Source: UBA5239 sp040394635 (lineage in GTDB: Bacteria; Verrucomicrobiota; Lentisphaeria; Victivallales; Victivallaceae). From it: a DNA stretch of 64,000 nt. The notes under the pieces are model-generated. The model had not been told where the DNA came from. It saw only the letters and a list, made by a program, of their open reading frames with translations, and made no database searches. Within the stretch, counting starts at the first letter, position 1, and every line of letters begins with the position of its first letter. Positions 43,476-52,565 of the stretch are shown here, one piece after another. The translations under genes were made by a program, and so were the position numbers. The DNA is taken from contig JBEBRW010000009.1 in assembly GCA_040394635.1 (NCBI GenBank), positions 54,034 to 118,033 of the forward strand, given 5' to 3'.

Positions 43476-44567
43476 ATGGCAGGTAAGACCAGTTTGAAAC
43501 AGATCGCGGAAAAAAGTGGCGTCTCGATGGCCACGGTCTCCCAGATTCTGAATAACCGCTCCCAGAATTACAGTTCGGAGGAGACCAAACTCCGGGTACG
43601 GTCCGTGGCCGAGGAGCTCGGCTACCAGGTCAATTTCGGCTATAAGCTGATGCGCGGTCAAAAGACCAAAACGGTCGCCATTTTGAATTCCATGCCCGAA
43701 ATGAATTCCGAGGAATATGTCCTGAAACTGACCATGCTGCTGATAGCCGGATTCGATAAAATCGGTTATTCGGCCTATTGCAATACTTTTTCCGACAGCC
43801 CGGCGGCAAACCTGGAAAAAGTCCGGACCCTGATCAACCGCGGCGTGGAGCATTTCGTGCTGCTTGGCTGTCCCTTCGGGTACGACGTTATTCTGGAGGA
43901 ACTGGCGCAACATAAACTGCCGGTCATCAGTAAATCCAGGACTATAAAGCGTTATGTCCATAAGGATTCCCTGATGGGAGCGGAGGTTATTTTTCGCAAT
44001 ATCATGTCGCGCCTGGGCAATGATAACTTCAAATTCATCTGCCAGCGGCAGGTGGCAAAAGCCGAAAACGACCGTATCCGGGCTTTGCAGAATATTTTCC
44101 CGGAGTTGACGTTGCAGCAGATTCTGGACCGCTACGTTTTTTGTCACGACAATATTGATTTCGGGGTGGAAGATTTTACCCAAACCGCTTATGAAGTCTC
44201 CGGCCAGGCGACCATTGAGTTGCTGAAGTCCTTTCCCGATATTGGCGCCATCTGTTATCTCAATGATACCATGGCGGTCGGCGGTGGACGTATCCTGCTC
44301 AGCCACGGCTATGAAAAATACCGTCATATCCTGCTCGCCGGCTTCAACAACAATGACAATATCCTCCGTAATTTTCCATTGCCGGTGACCTCGGTATCTT
44401 TCGATCTGGGCGAAATGGCCCGGCTGCTCATTCAGAATGCCCTGCACCTGAATCCCTGTCAAATCATGCTATACCCGCGTCTGCACGTGCGGACCGCCAC
44501 GGCGGAATCCGGCGGTTACCCGGGCTGGACCGAAGAAATAATTGATTACAAACCCCAAGGAGAATAA
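43476..44567 (+). CDS. LacI-family regulator (module F)
   Basis: 363 residues from the ATG at 43476, which follows AAGGA at a good distance. An open frame extends upstream to 43401 but would run through the promoter and operator. The helix-turn-helix is SLKQIAEKSGVSMATVSQILNNRSQNYSSEETKLRVRSVAEELGYQVN with the hinge following. The sensor domain shows KTKTVAIL, FVLLGCPFGYDV, GQATIELLKSFPDIGAICYLNDTMAVGGGRIL and VTSVSFDLGEMARLLIQNAL. The two palindromes flanking its promoter make autorepression very likely, with derepression by a sugar. Confidence 0.92.
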   Translation: MAGKTSLKQIAEKSGVSMATVSQILNNRSQNYSSEETKLRVRSVAEELGYQVNFGYKLMRGQKTKTVAILNSMPEMNSEEYVLKLTMLLIAGFDKIGYSAYCNTFSDSPAANLEKVRTLINRGVEHFVLLGCPFGYDVILEELAQHKLPVISKSRTIKRYVHKDSLMGAEVIFRNIMSRLGNDNFKFICQRQVAKAENDRIRALQNIFPELTLQQILDRYVFCHDNIDFGVEDFTQTAYEVSGQATIELLKSFPDIGAICYLNDTMAVGGGRILLSHGYEKYRHILLAGFNNNDNILRNFPLPVTSVSFDLGEMARLLIQNALHLNPCQIMLYPRLHVRTATAESGGYPGWTEEIIDYKPQGE

Positions 44568-44571
44568 TTAT

Positions 44572-45348
44572 ATGAAACGTTATTTCACACTCATTGAACT
44601 GCTGGTAGTGATTGCGATTATCGCGATCCTGGCGGCAATGCTGCTGCCGGCATTGAATCAGGCCCGCGAAAAGGCCCGTTCCGCCTCCTGCCGCAGCAAT
44701 CTCAAACAGATCGGGCTGGCTTACGGCATGTACCTCGGCGACTACAAATGGTGCCCGACCGTCTATACAAACTGGGAGGGCGGCACAAAATTCAGTGGCC
44801 TGCTGCTCCCCGCCTTATTTAAAAGATGCGGACTGATCGACAGCAAAAAAGTTTTTTCCTGCCCCACCGAAACCAATCAACCGGAATATGATATCGGTGA
44901 ACCCGGCAAAAATGAACAAGGCTACAACAGCAACTATGCTTACAACCGTCTGTTCAACATCCATATCGGGCACGCAACGAGCCCCGGTCCCTGGAGCGAG
45001 GCGCAAATCTCCCGTATGCGCGGTTCGTCCCAGCTAACCCTCGTCGTGGACGGCGCCGTGGCGGCTTTTGGCGGCAACACTTTTACCGCAGCGCTGCCGC
45101 AAAATGCCGCCTGTACCTATTTCCGCTGGTATGCTGTCGCCGCTTACACTTATTCAGCCGGTCAGACGCCGACCGACCCCGGCATCTATTTGCGGCATAG
45201 CGGACGCACCAACATATTGACCTTCGGCGGTTCGGTAACCGCGGCCAATTATAGTGAACTTATGACCACTGAAGCTGACGGACGCCAGCCGTATTTCAGT
45301 CCGACTTCCAGCTACAGCGCTCCTTTTGCGCTGGTGGAGAAGCGTTGA
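44572..45348 (+). CDS. Pseudopilin-like protein with altered DG motif (module F)
   Basis: 258 residues from the ATG at 44572, preceded by AAGGAG. The open frame upstream to 44542 overlaps the regulator and is not needed. MKRY leads directly into FTLIELLVVIAIIAILAAML. The helix AREKARSASCRSNLKQIGLAYGMYLGDYK follows. The C-terminal motif is RHSGRTNILTFGGSVT: nine residues after His as in the family, but Gly-Gly-Ser where the others have Asp-Gly-His. It is the first gene after its LacI regulator. Confidence 0.9.
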   Translation: MKRYFTLIELLVVIAIIAILAAMLLPALNQAREKARSASCRSNLKQIGLAYGMYLGDYKWCPTVYTNWEGGTKFSGLLLPALFKRCGLIDSKKVFSCPTETNQPEYDIGEPGKNEQGYNSNYAYNRLFNIHIGHATSPGPWSEAQISRMRGSSQLTLVVDGAVAAFGGNTFTAALPQNAACTYFRWYAVAAYTYSAGQTPTDPGIYLRHSGRTNILTFGGSVTAANYSELMTTEADGRQPYFSPTSSYSAPFALVEKR

Positions 45349-45350
45349 AC

Positions 45351-47417
45351 ATGAAAATCCGCTATATTTTTCTGTTGCTTCTCGCGGTGGTTACACCGGG
45401 GATGGTCGCCGCTAAAATCAGCCTGATTGAATCCGGCGTCTCCCGATGCATAATTGTGCTGCCGGAAAATCCGGTCAAAGCCGAGGAATTTGCGGTGGAA
45501 GAACTGCAGTATCATATCGAGAAATCCACGGGTGTCAAATTGGAGGTTTGCGGGGAAAACGATATACCGCCGGGCAAGCTCCGTATTTATATCGGTAATT
45601 GCCGGGCGGCGCGTGACGCCGGTATCGATACCGCTTCGCTGGAGCCTTCGGAATACCGGGTGAAAACCGCGGGCAATGATTTGTTTCTGGCCGGAAAAGA
45701 CCGTTTTCGCAGCGGGCCCGGCTCCCATTGGAGTGCGGATTGGCAGGGGACACTGTTTGCGGTGTATGATTTCCTGGAAAACGACCTGAAGGTGCGCTGG
45801 CTGTGGCCCGGCACGCTCGGCGAAGTCATTCCCCGCCGGACGGATTTCGTCATCGGAGCGATTGACCGCAGCGGCAAGCCGTTTTTTGAATATTCCATGC
45901 TTCGGGTGAGAAAGCCCGCCAAGGAATGGATGAATGGTTGGAGCAGCGTGGAGAACCGCGATGCTTTTTATCGGGATCAGAGCTTGTTTCTGTTGCGGCA
46001 GCGGGTGTCCGCCACCCGGAACATGGCCTATGGTCATGGTTTTACCGATTACTGGTCGAAATATGGAAAAGACCACCCCGAATATTTCGCTTTGCGTCCG
46101 GACGGAAAGCGGGAGCCGTTGGAAGGAGACAAAACCGGGAAATATATTGCGTTGTGTGTATCGCAGGAAGCGCTGATCAAGCGGATCGTGGCGAACTGGC
46201 GGCAGAGCCGCGAGCGGAACCCCGACAATATTCCGTATCGCCCTTATTTGAATGCCTGCGAAAATGATATCCCCGGAATGTGTGTGTGCGAGCAATGCCG
46301 CGCCTGGGATTATCCGGACCCGGCCTTTGAAAAATCCCCCTACTGGAGCCCGCTGAATAAGACCGCGCCCACCATCCGCACCCGATTTCAGGCTCTGGCC
46401 AAGGCGGATTGGGGAGAAGGTACGGAACGCGAGAAATATGATCCGCCGTCTGTGACGGAGCGCTATGCGCGTTTTTACCTGGAACTGCTGCAAAGAGCGC
46501 GCAAAATCGATCCGTCTGCCAAAGTGGTGGCATACGCTTATGCCAATTACACCAAACCGCCGCGCGACATGCGGATGGACAAAGATATCATCATCAATTT
46601 CGTCCCGAATATGTTTTTCCCTTACACCCGGGAACACAGCCGTGAATTCCAGGAAAAATGGCTCGCTTGGCGCCAATCCGGAGTGGAACATCTGTATTAC
46701 CGCCCGAATTACATGCTGGCGGGCGCAAACATGCCGATTTCATTGGCGGAACAAATTCACCGTGATTTTTCTTTTGCCGCCCGGAATGGAGCGATTGCCT
46801 GTGACTTCGATTCGCTTAATGGAGCATGGTCAACGCAGGGGCCGACGCTCTATTTGCTATCGCGCATGCAGTGGAACCCGAATCTGGCCTATGAAGACAT
46901 CATGAACGAATATTATTCCGGTTTCGGAAAGGCCGCCGGACAGGTTCAAGCGTATTTTGAATACTGGAAAGGACATTCGGATTCCATTGATGAAGAAACA
47001 TTTCTGCGTTATTCCAGCGAGGAGCGGGCCAAAGACGGAAGGCCGGGCGGTTCCTTCATGAATTTTGTACTGGTATCCGCCCGGTTGTTTCCGGACGCTG
47101 CATTTGACAAAGGATTTCAGTTACTGAAAGCCGCCGGACAGGCGGCCACCGGAGAGCCGGAATCACTTCGCCGGGTCGAATTCCTGGAAAAAGGATTGCG
47201 CGACGCCTATCTGACCTCCCGGGTACGGATCGCTCAAAAACAGATGCAGGACAAGCCGTCGGCAGAGAACAGAAAAGAATTTACAAACGCCTTCCAGGCC
47301 ATGAAGCAATACCGGGAATCCATTGAAAAGGACAATGTTTGCAATTACACACACATGGTGCACTGGGAAAGCTATGGTGCAAATTGGCCCTGGCAACGCA
47401 TTAAACTGCCGCAATAA
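45351..47417 (+). CDS. Secreted DUF4838 protein (module F)
   Basis: 688 residues from the ATG at 45351 (a TTG at 45345 is in frame). Signal peptide MKIRYIFLLLLAVVTPGMVAA. Residues about 25-150 match the glucuronidase-like N-terminal domain (VKAEEFAVEELQYHIEKSTGVKLEV, RIYIGNCRAARDAGID). The DUF4838 core follows: HGFTDYWSKYGKDHPEYFALRPDGKREP, NACENDIPGMCVCEQCRAWDYPDP, VVAYAYANYTKPPR, NFVPNMFFPY. Compared with the 954-residue paralogue at 9304 it lacks the C-terminal binding modules. Likely exported glycan-active enzyme of unknown activity. Confidence 0.88.
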   Translation: MKIRYIFLLLLAVVTPGMVAAKISLIESGVSRCIIVLPENPVKAEEFAVEELQYHIEKSTGVKLEVCGENDIPPGKLRIYIGNCRAARDAGIDTASLEPSEYRVKTAGNDLFLAGKDRFRSGPGSHWSADWQGTLFAVYDFLENDLKVRWLWPGTLGEVIPRRTDFVIGAIDRSGKPFFEYSMLRVRKPAKEWMNGWSSVENRDAFYRDQSLFLLRQRVSATRNMAYGHGFTDYWSKYGKDHPEYFALRPDGKREPLEGDKTGKYIALCVSQEALIKRIVANWRQSRERNPDNIPYRPYLNACENDIPGMCVCEQCRAWDYPDPAFEKSPYWSPLNKTAPTIRTRFQALAKADWGEGTEREKYDPPSVTERYARFYLELLQRARKIDPSAKVVAYAYANYTKPPRDMRMDKDIIINFVPNMFFPYTREHSREFQEKWLAWRQSGVEHLYYRPNYMLAGANMPISLAEQIHRDFSFAARNGAIACDFDSLNGAWSTQGPTLYLLSRMQWNPNLAYEDIMNEYYSGFGKAAGQVQAYFEYWKGHSDSIDEETFLRYSSEERAKDGRPGGSFMNFVLVSARLFPDAAFDKGFQLLKAAGQAATGEPESLRRVEFLEKGLRDAYLTSRVRIAQKQMQDKPSAENRKEFTNAFQAMKQYRESIEKDNVCNYTHMVHWESYGANWPWQRIKLPQ

Positions 47418-47444
47418 GCGGAAACATAATACAGGGACGCATAG

Positions 47445-50255
47445 ATGAAAATCGGGATATCGGTTGCAATAATTATTCTAATCATGGCGTTTTTTATGGG
47501 ATGCAGTTCATCGCGGACGGCTCCTTCGTTTACGGCGGCGGCCGCCATTCCGTTCTGCCGTCTGCCGGACGGCTGGAAATTCGGGCAGGCATTGCCGGAG
47601 AACCTGCCGCAAATCCGTATGGACGAATCCTGGCACCTGGTCAGGCCGGGACAGGCAGCCGGAAAATGGCAGGGGCCGGAGGATCTTTCACTGGTAATGA
47701 GTCATGGCTGGAACGAGGACGGCCTTTATTTTTGTTTTGAAGTGGCCGACAGTGATGTGCGCAACGAGCAGAAACCGGCGAATTTGTGGCGGCAGGACTG
47801 TATCGAACTATTTCTGGCGCCGCCGAAAGACACGATGTTCCAGATCGGAAATGCGCAGGCCGACCGGCTGCAATTATTGCTGGCTCCTCCGGATGAGGCG
47901 GGCACGGTACGTAAATATGCGTATTGTCCGGCACCGGTCGAACTGGGATTGCTGCAGACGCGCGGCGAGCGTACCGCCGACGGTTATCGGATCGAGTTAT
48001 TCGTGCCGGCCGCAATGCTCGGACTCGAAAGCTGGCGGGAAAACGACGATTTGCGGATGCAGGTTTTTCTGGACGATTGCGACAAGCGCGACGGAAGCGC
48101 ATGGCAGGCGCGGGTCATGAGCATAGGCGGGATTCAAGGCAATTTCTCTGCCTCGCCGGCGGATTATCTGCCGGTACGCCTTTGGCGGACCATGCCGCAA
48201 GGCAGGGAGATTTTATTGGACCCGTCCTGGCATGTGACAGTATCCTCCGGGGCGAAGATCACCATCGAGGCTGCGCCCCTGGGGGATTGCATTGCCGCCG
48301 AGCTTATTGGAGATGACGGCAAATCCGTCTCCATGGCAATACTGCCCCCGAAAGGCGGCGAAATCGATGTTCCGAAAAACACTCCGAACGGCTTGTACCG
48401 GTTGAAACTGGTTCCGCATAATGCCGGAGGAGCGTTGGGGGTTCGTACATTTCAGGTTCCGGTCCTCAATCAAACCATTTCGGCATTGACAAAGGTCGAC
48501 TTCGCCAAACTGGCAAAGCACGATCCCTGGCGTGCCTGCAATTACCTGGCGCTGGCCTCGACGGTCGAATACGCCAAGGTAGCGATGGGCCAACAGAAAT
48601 CCGAGAAGAACTTCCGACTGGCACTGGCCGAAATCGCCTGCCGCCAGGCCCTGTTGAACAATAAACCATTGCCGGAGGATACCGACGAACTGCGCCGCCT
48701 GCTGGAGCTGACCCGTGGATTCAAGGCGCAAATCGCGGTCGAGTTCAGCCGGTCGAACCGGCAATTCCTGAGCACGATCACGATTCCCTGGGGTGATTTT
48801 CCATTGGTGAACGCACAGATTTACGATTTCCCGACGCCGGAGGCAGCGCAGGCCGAGCTGGAATTTTATCGCGAACTCTGCACCGTTTCGAAAGACCTGG
48901 CGTTGACCGGCGCGGATGCGGCATTTATCGGGTCGGGGCATTTATTCAGCGACGGGATTTACCATGATCTGATTCCGGATGAAATGGTGACGCTTGCACT
49001 TCAATGCGCACCGCGCAAAGCATTCAGGATGAGTTTTGCCGAGGCTGTGGCCCTGCGCCCGGAGGCCATTGTGATTACGGCAAAAGCGCCGGCAAGCATG
49101 AGGAAACAGGCCCAGGAATGGGCCCGGCAGGAACGGATTCCGCAAATCTCCCTTGCCGAACGCGGTAATTACCGGAGAACCTTGATCGCTGGAACCATTC
49201 CGGCAAATGAATTTACCGGATACTGGCACAGCCGTTACGGCGTAAGTACGGATTCGATCTGGTTCCGGCGTGGCCGGTTGTTGTTTCAAACCACCGGCAC
49301 ACCGCGCGAGCTGGGCATGGAGTTTGCGAAATTTATCCTGGCCGGAAAGCCGCTGACGCCGGAACTGGCCGATAAATTCCGCCACCTGCGCGCCGAAACC
49401 TTGCCTGAGCCCGATGCCGCCGCCAAAAGTGCCGCCTCCGAGTTGTGGGTCGGCGACCCGCATACTCATACGATTCATTCCGACGGCGCAGTGACCCCGG
49501 CGGGGCTTCTGCTGCAGGCACCGTATGCGGGGTTGAGTTTTATCGTTATTTCCGACCACAATGTCATCAGCGGCGCACAAGCGGCGGAGCAAGCAGGAAA
49601 ACAGGCCGGTTACAGGTTCCCGGTGGTGGTCGGTGAAGAAATCACCACCATGAAACGTTTCCATCTGAATATCTATCCCTTGACGAAGCAGATCGACTGC
49701 AACCTGCCGCTGGCGGAAATGGCGGCGGCGGCGAAGCGCCAGGGCGCGGTGGTACAATTGAACCATCCCATGACCTACGGAACGACACTGAAGCGTTACT
49801 GGTTCGGCGGCGGCAACACGGTTGACTGCCCGGCACTGGATGCGGTGGAGCGCAATGTCGGGAATTTTGAGCGTTGGCGCCAGGAGAACCGGCTCCCGGT
49901 ATTTACCGGCGCCACCGACAGTCATATGGGAATTTTCGGGCACCTTGACTCAACGGTAATCCGGACGAAGAATTTTTCCGGGGCGGCCCTGGCGGAAGCG
50001 GTACGCACACGCCGAGCCGCCATGCTGACTTGCGCCCTGCCGGATTATATATACGGAGACAAGGCGATGCGCTGTGCGGTTGGAGCCGCTTTGCGAATGC
50101 CTGAAGCAACACTTCACAACTACCGTCAACGCCTGGAAAAATTTCTGAATCATGCCGATATTGCCAAATACATCAGCTTATCTCCGGCCCGTTGGAATGG
50201 CGTGAACTGGAGCGACCTGATTGATCAGGAAAAGGATCGGGTCGATTTCGAGTAA
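47445..50255 (+). CDS. Lipoprotein with CBM9-like N-terminus and C-terminal PHP phosphoesterase domain
   Basis: 936 residues. Lipobox FFMGC puts the acylated cysteine at residue 20. Residues about 40-250 are CBM9/DOMON-like (WNEDGLYFCFEVADSD, RQDCIELFLAPPKD, YRIELFVPAAMLGLE). The middle (350-620) is helical with AAFIGSGHLFSDGIYHDLIPDEMV and has no recognised family. The C-terminal PHP domain (about 666-870) shows metal ligands H673/H675/D680 in DPHTHTIHSDG, D704/H705 in SDHN, E731 in GEEITT, H774 in LNHPM and D825/H827 in TDSH, arranged as in the CehA/McbA branch. It probably hydrolyses a phosphoester at the cell surface or in the periplasm. The combination with a carbohydrate-binding module is unusual. 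Confidence 0.85.
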   Translation: MKIGISVAIIILIMAFFMGCSSSRTAPSFTAAAAIPFCRLPDGWKFGQALPENLPQIRMDESWHLVRPGQAAGKWQGPEDLSLVMSHGWNEDGLYFCFEVADSDVRNEQKPANLWRQDCIELFLAPPKDTMFQIGNAQADRLQLLLAPPDEAGTVRKYAYCPAPVELGLLQTRGERTADGYRIELFVPAAMLGLESWRENDDLRMQVFLDDCDKRDGSAWQARVMSIGGIQGNFSASPADYLPVRLWRTMPQGREILLDPSWHVTVSSGAKITIEAAPLGDCIAAELIGDDGKSVSMAILPPKGGEIDVPKNTPNGLYRLKLVPHNAGGALGVRTFQVPVLNQTISALTKVDFAKLAKHDPWRACNYLALASTVEYAKVAMGQQKSEKNFRLALAEIACRQALLNNKPLPEDTDELRRLLELTRGFKAQIAVEFSRSNRQFLSTITIPWGDFPLVNAQIYDFPTPEAAQAELEFYRELCTVSKDLALTGADAAFIGSGHLFSDGIYHDLIPDEMVTLALQCAPRKAFRMSFAEAVALRPEAIVITAKAPASMRKQAQEWARQERIPQISLAERGNYRRTLIAGTIPANEFTGYWHSRYGVSTDSIWFRRGRLLFQTTGTPRELGMEFAKFILAGKPLTPELADKFRHLRAETLPEPDAAAKSAASELWVGDPHTHTIHSDGAVTPAGLLLQAPYAGLSFIVISDHNVISGAQAAEQAGKQAGYRFPVVVGEEITTMKRFHLNIYPLTKQIDCNLPLAEMAAAAKRQGAVVQLNHPMTYGTTLKRYWFGGGNTVDCPALDAVERNVGNFERWRQENRLPVFTGATDSHMGIFGHLDSTVIRTKNFSGAALAEAVRTRRAAMLTCALPDYIYGDKAMRCAVGAALRMPEATLHNYRQRLEKFLNHADIAKYISLSPARWNGVNWSDLIDQEKDRVDFE

Positions 50256-50305
50256 TGTGGACAATCGCATTTCCCATAGATGGAAATCCGTAAATCGGTG
50301 TGGAT

Positions 50306-51328
50306 TTATTCGGGAATCACCAGCGTGGGCTTGGCCTGATAGGTGAGCAGCTGCATTTCCGGATTCTTGAGCCGCAGCATCAGAGCCTCGACCGCGAGCT
50401 TGCCCAATCCGGCCGGGTCGATATCGATCCAGACCGGCTCATGTTTCAGGTAACCGCTGTACACGTTCTTGTCGCCGGCCACCATTTCGATGTCTTTCCC
50501 CGGAATGATTTGATTGGCGACCAATTCCGAGTAGATCGGAAATCCAAGCATGTTGGTGACAAAGATACCGTCGGGACGGGGAGACATTTTGCGGATCTGC
50601 TCAACGGCTTCATGCGCTGCTTTTAACTGGGCTTCCACCGGAGTATGGAGACCGTCGCGAAAATCGAGCTTGATCACTTCGCAATCTGCGCCGTCATAAT
50701 TGGCAGCATTCACAAACGCCTGCTCCCTCACTTTCCAGTAGGAGTTCAAGGACGGGACACCGGCAGTGATGCAGCAGAGTTTTTTACAGCCCTTCTCCCT
50801 CAAATAATGATACGAAATTTCACCGGCGTGCGCATGGTCCGGTTGAATCCGGTCGCCGATATCCTGCAAGCCCGGCTGAAGCAGCCAGACAAGCGGAAAT
50901 GATTTGATTTTCCGGACGAACTCCGGAGAAAAAGTACCTCCGTTTATAAGAAGCCCGTCTGTTTTTCCCGTGCTCAAAATATCGGGAATATCTTCATGCG
51001 AAGACATGGTTTCAATATTGGCGGAGATGCCCAGAGCATTAAGCGATTCCGAAATCCCCATCAGGATGGCTTGTCCGGTCAGGCTGGACGGAGCCCCCTT
51101 CCCGTTTGCCCAGATCATCGTAAATGTCCGGTGCTTCAGGAGGGATGACGAACTCGCCTCCGACGCCTGCCCCTGCACGCCGGGACCACCTTTTTCGTGT
51201 TCACGGATGATGTTTGCAATAAGTTCGCGGGTTTCGTCTTTCACATAACCATTATTTTTCAGCGCACGCGAAACGGTGGTCGGGGAAACTCCGGCAAGTT
51301 TTGCGATTCCTCTAAGCGTGATGGTCAT
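50306..51328 (-). CDS. LacI-family regulator (module G)
   Basis: 340 residues. The helix-turn-helix is TLRGIAKLAGVSPTTVSRALKNNGYVKDETRELIANIIREH. The sensor domain includes RTFTMIWANGKGAPSSLTGQAILMGISESL, DGLLINGGTFSPEFV, KLCCITAGVPSLNSYWKVREQAF, RPDGIFVTNMLGFPIYSEL and AGLGKLAVEALMLRLKNP. Shine-Dalgarno AGGAGA. It is divergent from the module G pseudopilin gene and has its own consensus promoter with a repeat at the start point, so it likely represses both directions. Confidence 0.92.
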   Translation of the reverse strand: MTITLRGIAKLAGVSPTTVSRALKNNGYVKDETRELIANIIREHEKGGPGVQGQASEASSSSLLKHRTFTMIWANGKGAPSSLTGQAILMGISESLNALGISANIETMSSHEDIPDILSTGKTDGLLINGGTFSPEFVRKIKSFPLVWLLQPGLQDIGDRIQPDHAHAGEISYHYLREKGCKKLCCITAGVPSLNSYWKVREQAFVNAANYDGADCEVIKLDFRDGLHTPVEAQLKAAHEAVEQIRKMSPRPDGIFVTNMLGFPIYSELVANQIIPGKDIEMVAGDKNVYSGYLKHEPVWIDIDPAGLGKLAVEALMLRLKNPEMQLLTYQAKPTLVIPE

Positions 51329-51353
51329 AATTTTATCTCCTGCAGCTTCATGC

Positions 51354-51372
51354 TGTCACATAAATGTTACAT
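51354..51372 (-). promoter_or_regulatory. Candidate LacI operator at the regulator's own start point
   Basis: TGTCACAT (51354-51361) and TGTTACAT (51365-51372) repeat with an 11-bp period just downstream of the minus-strand -10 box. The same TGTTACA core recurs at 51525-51548 and, as TGTAACA, at 51764-51770, on the way to the divergent pseudopilin gene. Confidence 0.5.
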
Positions 51373-51381
51373 GTTCTCTAT

Positions 51382-51410
51382 ATTATATAACATAAATCAC
51401 TATCTGTCAA
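51382..51410 (-). promoter_or_regulatory. Sigma-70 type promoter of the module G LacI gene
   Basis: On the minus strand, TTGACA (complement of 51405-51410) and TATAAT (complement of 51382-51387) are separated by 17 bp, a perfect consensus pair. Confidence 0.8.
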
Positions 51411-51524
51411 GATCAGAAAGCAATAATAAATATGTTTTTTCACTGTAACACAAATCAATAACAGAAGATACCGTCAACAGGCTTCTCGAAAAAACGGCAA
51501 AAACTATTTTTGAAATAAAAATTC

Positions 51525-51548
51525 AATATGTTACACATGAAACATATT
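51525..51548 (+). promoter_or_regulatory. Palindrome in the divergent region, candidate operator
   Basis: Perfect 8-bp arms AATATGTT (51525-51532) and AACATATT (51541-51548) around an 8-bp centre that contributes the core TGTTACA. It sits about 140 bp upstream of the pseudopilin promoter and 115 bp upstream of the LacI promoter, a position suited to a looping auxiliary operator. Confidence 0.5.
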
Positions 51549-51686
51549 TTAAATAAATATTAACATCTTAAATATAAATATATTACAGATAAATTACGAA
51601 TAAATATTTTTCAACAATCGCAACATATGTATCATTACCGCAACAAATAAAACACATAATTTTCGTAATTTCTTCTGTTTGCCATA

Positions 51687-51715
51687 TTGACAAATCACCA
51701 ATTTAAGTATATAAT
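51687..51715 (+). promoter_or_regulatory. Sigma-70 type promoter of the module G pseudopilin operon
   Basis: TTGACA at 51687-51692 and TATAAT at 51710-51715 with a 17-bp spacer, a perfect consensus. It gives a leader of about 125 nt that contains a short dyad, ACAC-ATG-GTGT (51756-51766), overlapping a TGTAACA motif. Confidence 0.85.
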
Positions 51716-51848
51716 TACAGCAAAGCTCTCAGAAATACATAATGTTTTTCATGGAACACATGGTGTAACACAGGAGTTAAACGGCAGAGAGCAGGGCCAG
51801 AAAGAATTGGAAGTTCATCAAACACTAGTGAATCAAGAGGGAAAAATC

Positions 51849-52493
51849 ATGTCGAAACAATGGAAAATGAAAAGTGTCAAGCCGGGCTCGAAAAATTTCA
51901 CACTCATTGAACTCCTGGTCGTGATCGCTATCATCGCCATCCTGGCCGCTATGCTGCTGCCGGCCCTGAATCAGGCACGCCAGAGAGCCAATATGATCAA
52001 ATGCACCGGGAGACTGAAACAGATGGGTATAGTTTTTCAGCTTTATTCCGGCGACAATGACGACTGGCTGCATTGTTACCCCATGGGTGGGGCCACTACT
52101 TATGCGAACTCCGAAAACCACTGGGCCAATTCCTACTCCAACGGATGGTACTGGAGTTACCTGGAAGCCACCGGCAACCGCATCGGAACATTCCGCAGTT
52201 GCCCGCAGCGCGATATTTCCGGCATCTATAACTACGGATACAACAATTATCTGAAAAAGAAACTTGCAACCCTGACCCTTCACAGTGAACGAATCAGCCT
52301 CATCGATATTTCCGGCATGGCCTCCACCAAAAATTACTGGGAATACAATCCCTACAACAGAACTTTCGCCTCAAAAATCGCCGATCGCCACTCACAAGGC
52401 GCCAATGCTCTCTTTGTGGATGGTCATGTTACACACGAGCGCAAGGAGTGGTTCATCAATTCCGACAATCATAAAAAACTTTTTGAATTCTAA
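51849..52493 (+). CDS. Pseudopilin-like protein (module G)
   Basis: 214 residues from the ATG at 51849, preceded by GAGG at a fitting distance. The open frame extends upstream to 51687, but that codon is the -35 box, so it cannot be the start. The leader MSKQWKMKSVKPGSKN precedes FTLIELLVVIAIIAILAAML. The helix ARQRANMIKCTGRLKQMGIVFQLYSGDNDDWL follows. C-terminal motif DRHSQGANALFVDGHV has exactly nine residues between H and DG. First gene of the operon with the oxidoreductase and GH35 enzyme. Confidence 0.92.
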   Translation: MSKQWKMKSVKPGSKNFTLIELLVVIAIIAILAAMLLPALNQARQRANMIKCTGRLKQMGIVFQLYSGDNDDWLHCYPMGGATTYANSENHWANSYSNGWYWSYLEATGNRIGTFRSCPQRDISGIYNYGYNNYLKKKLATLTLHSERISLIDISGMASTKNYWEYNPYNRTFASKIADRHSQGANALFVDGHVTHERKEWFINSDNHKKLFEF

Positions 52494-52565
52494 AAACAGC
52501 CACTATAAACTAAAGTTCAGTTCCCTGATAATAAGCAGTTACTCATCCAATAAAGGGATCAACTA

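Larger units (their letters stand above)
51329..51848 (+). promoter_or_regulatory. Divergent AT-rich regulatory region of module G
   Basis: 520 bp with no gene. It contains the minus-strand promoter of the LacI gene, the plus-strand promoter of the pseudopilin gene and several TGTTACA/TGTAACA motifs, each listed separately. The stretch 51420-51520 and 51550-51680 is A/T-rich without other clear signals. Confidence 0.7.

Noticed and set aside
50256..50305. Weak hairpin between the convergent PHP lipoprotein and LacI genes
   Set aside because: Stem of only about six base pairs (ATTTCC/GGAAAT) without a T-run, too weak to call a terminator.
51687..51848. Upstream extension of the module G pseudopilin frame starting at TTG 51687
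   Set aside because: The TTG is the first half of the TTGACA -35 box and the extension would cover the promoter and leader. The ATG at 51849 has a Shine-Dalgarno and a normal prepilin leader.
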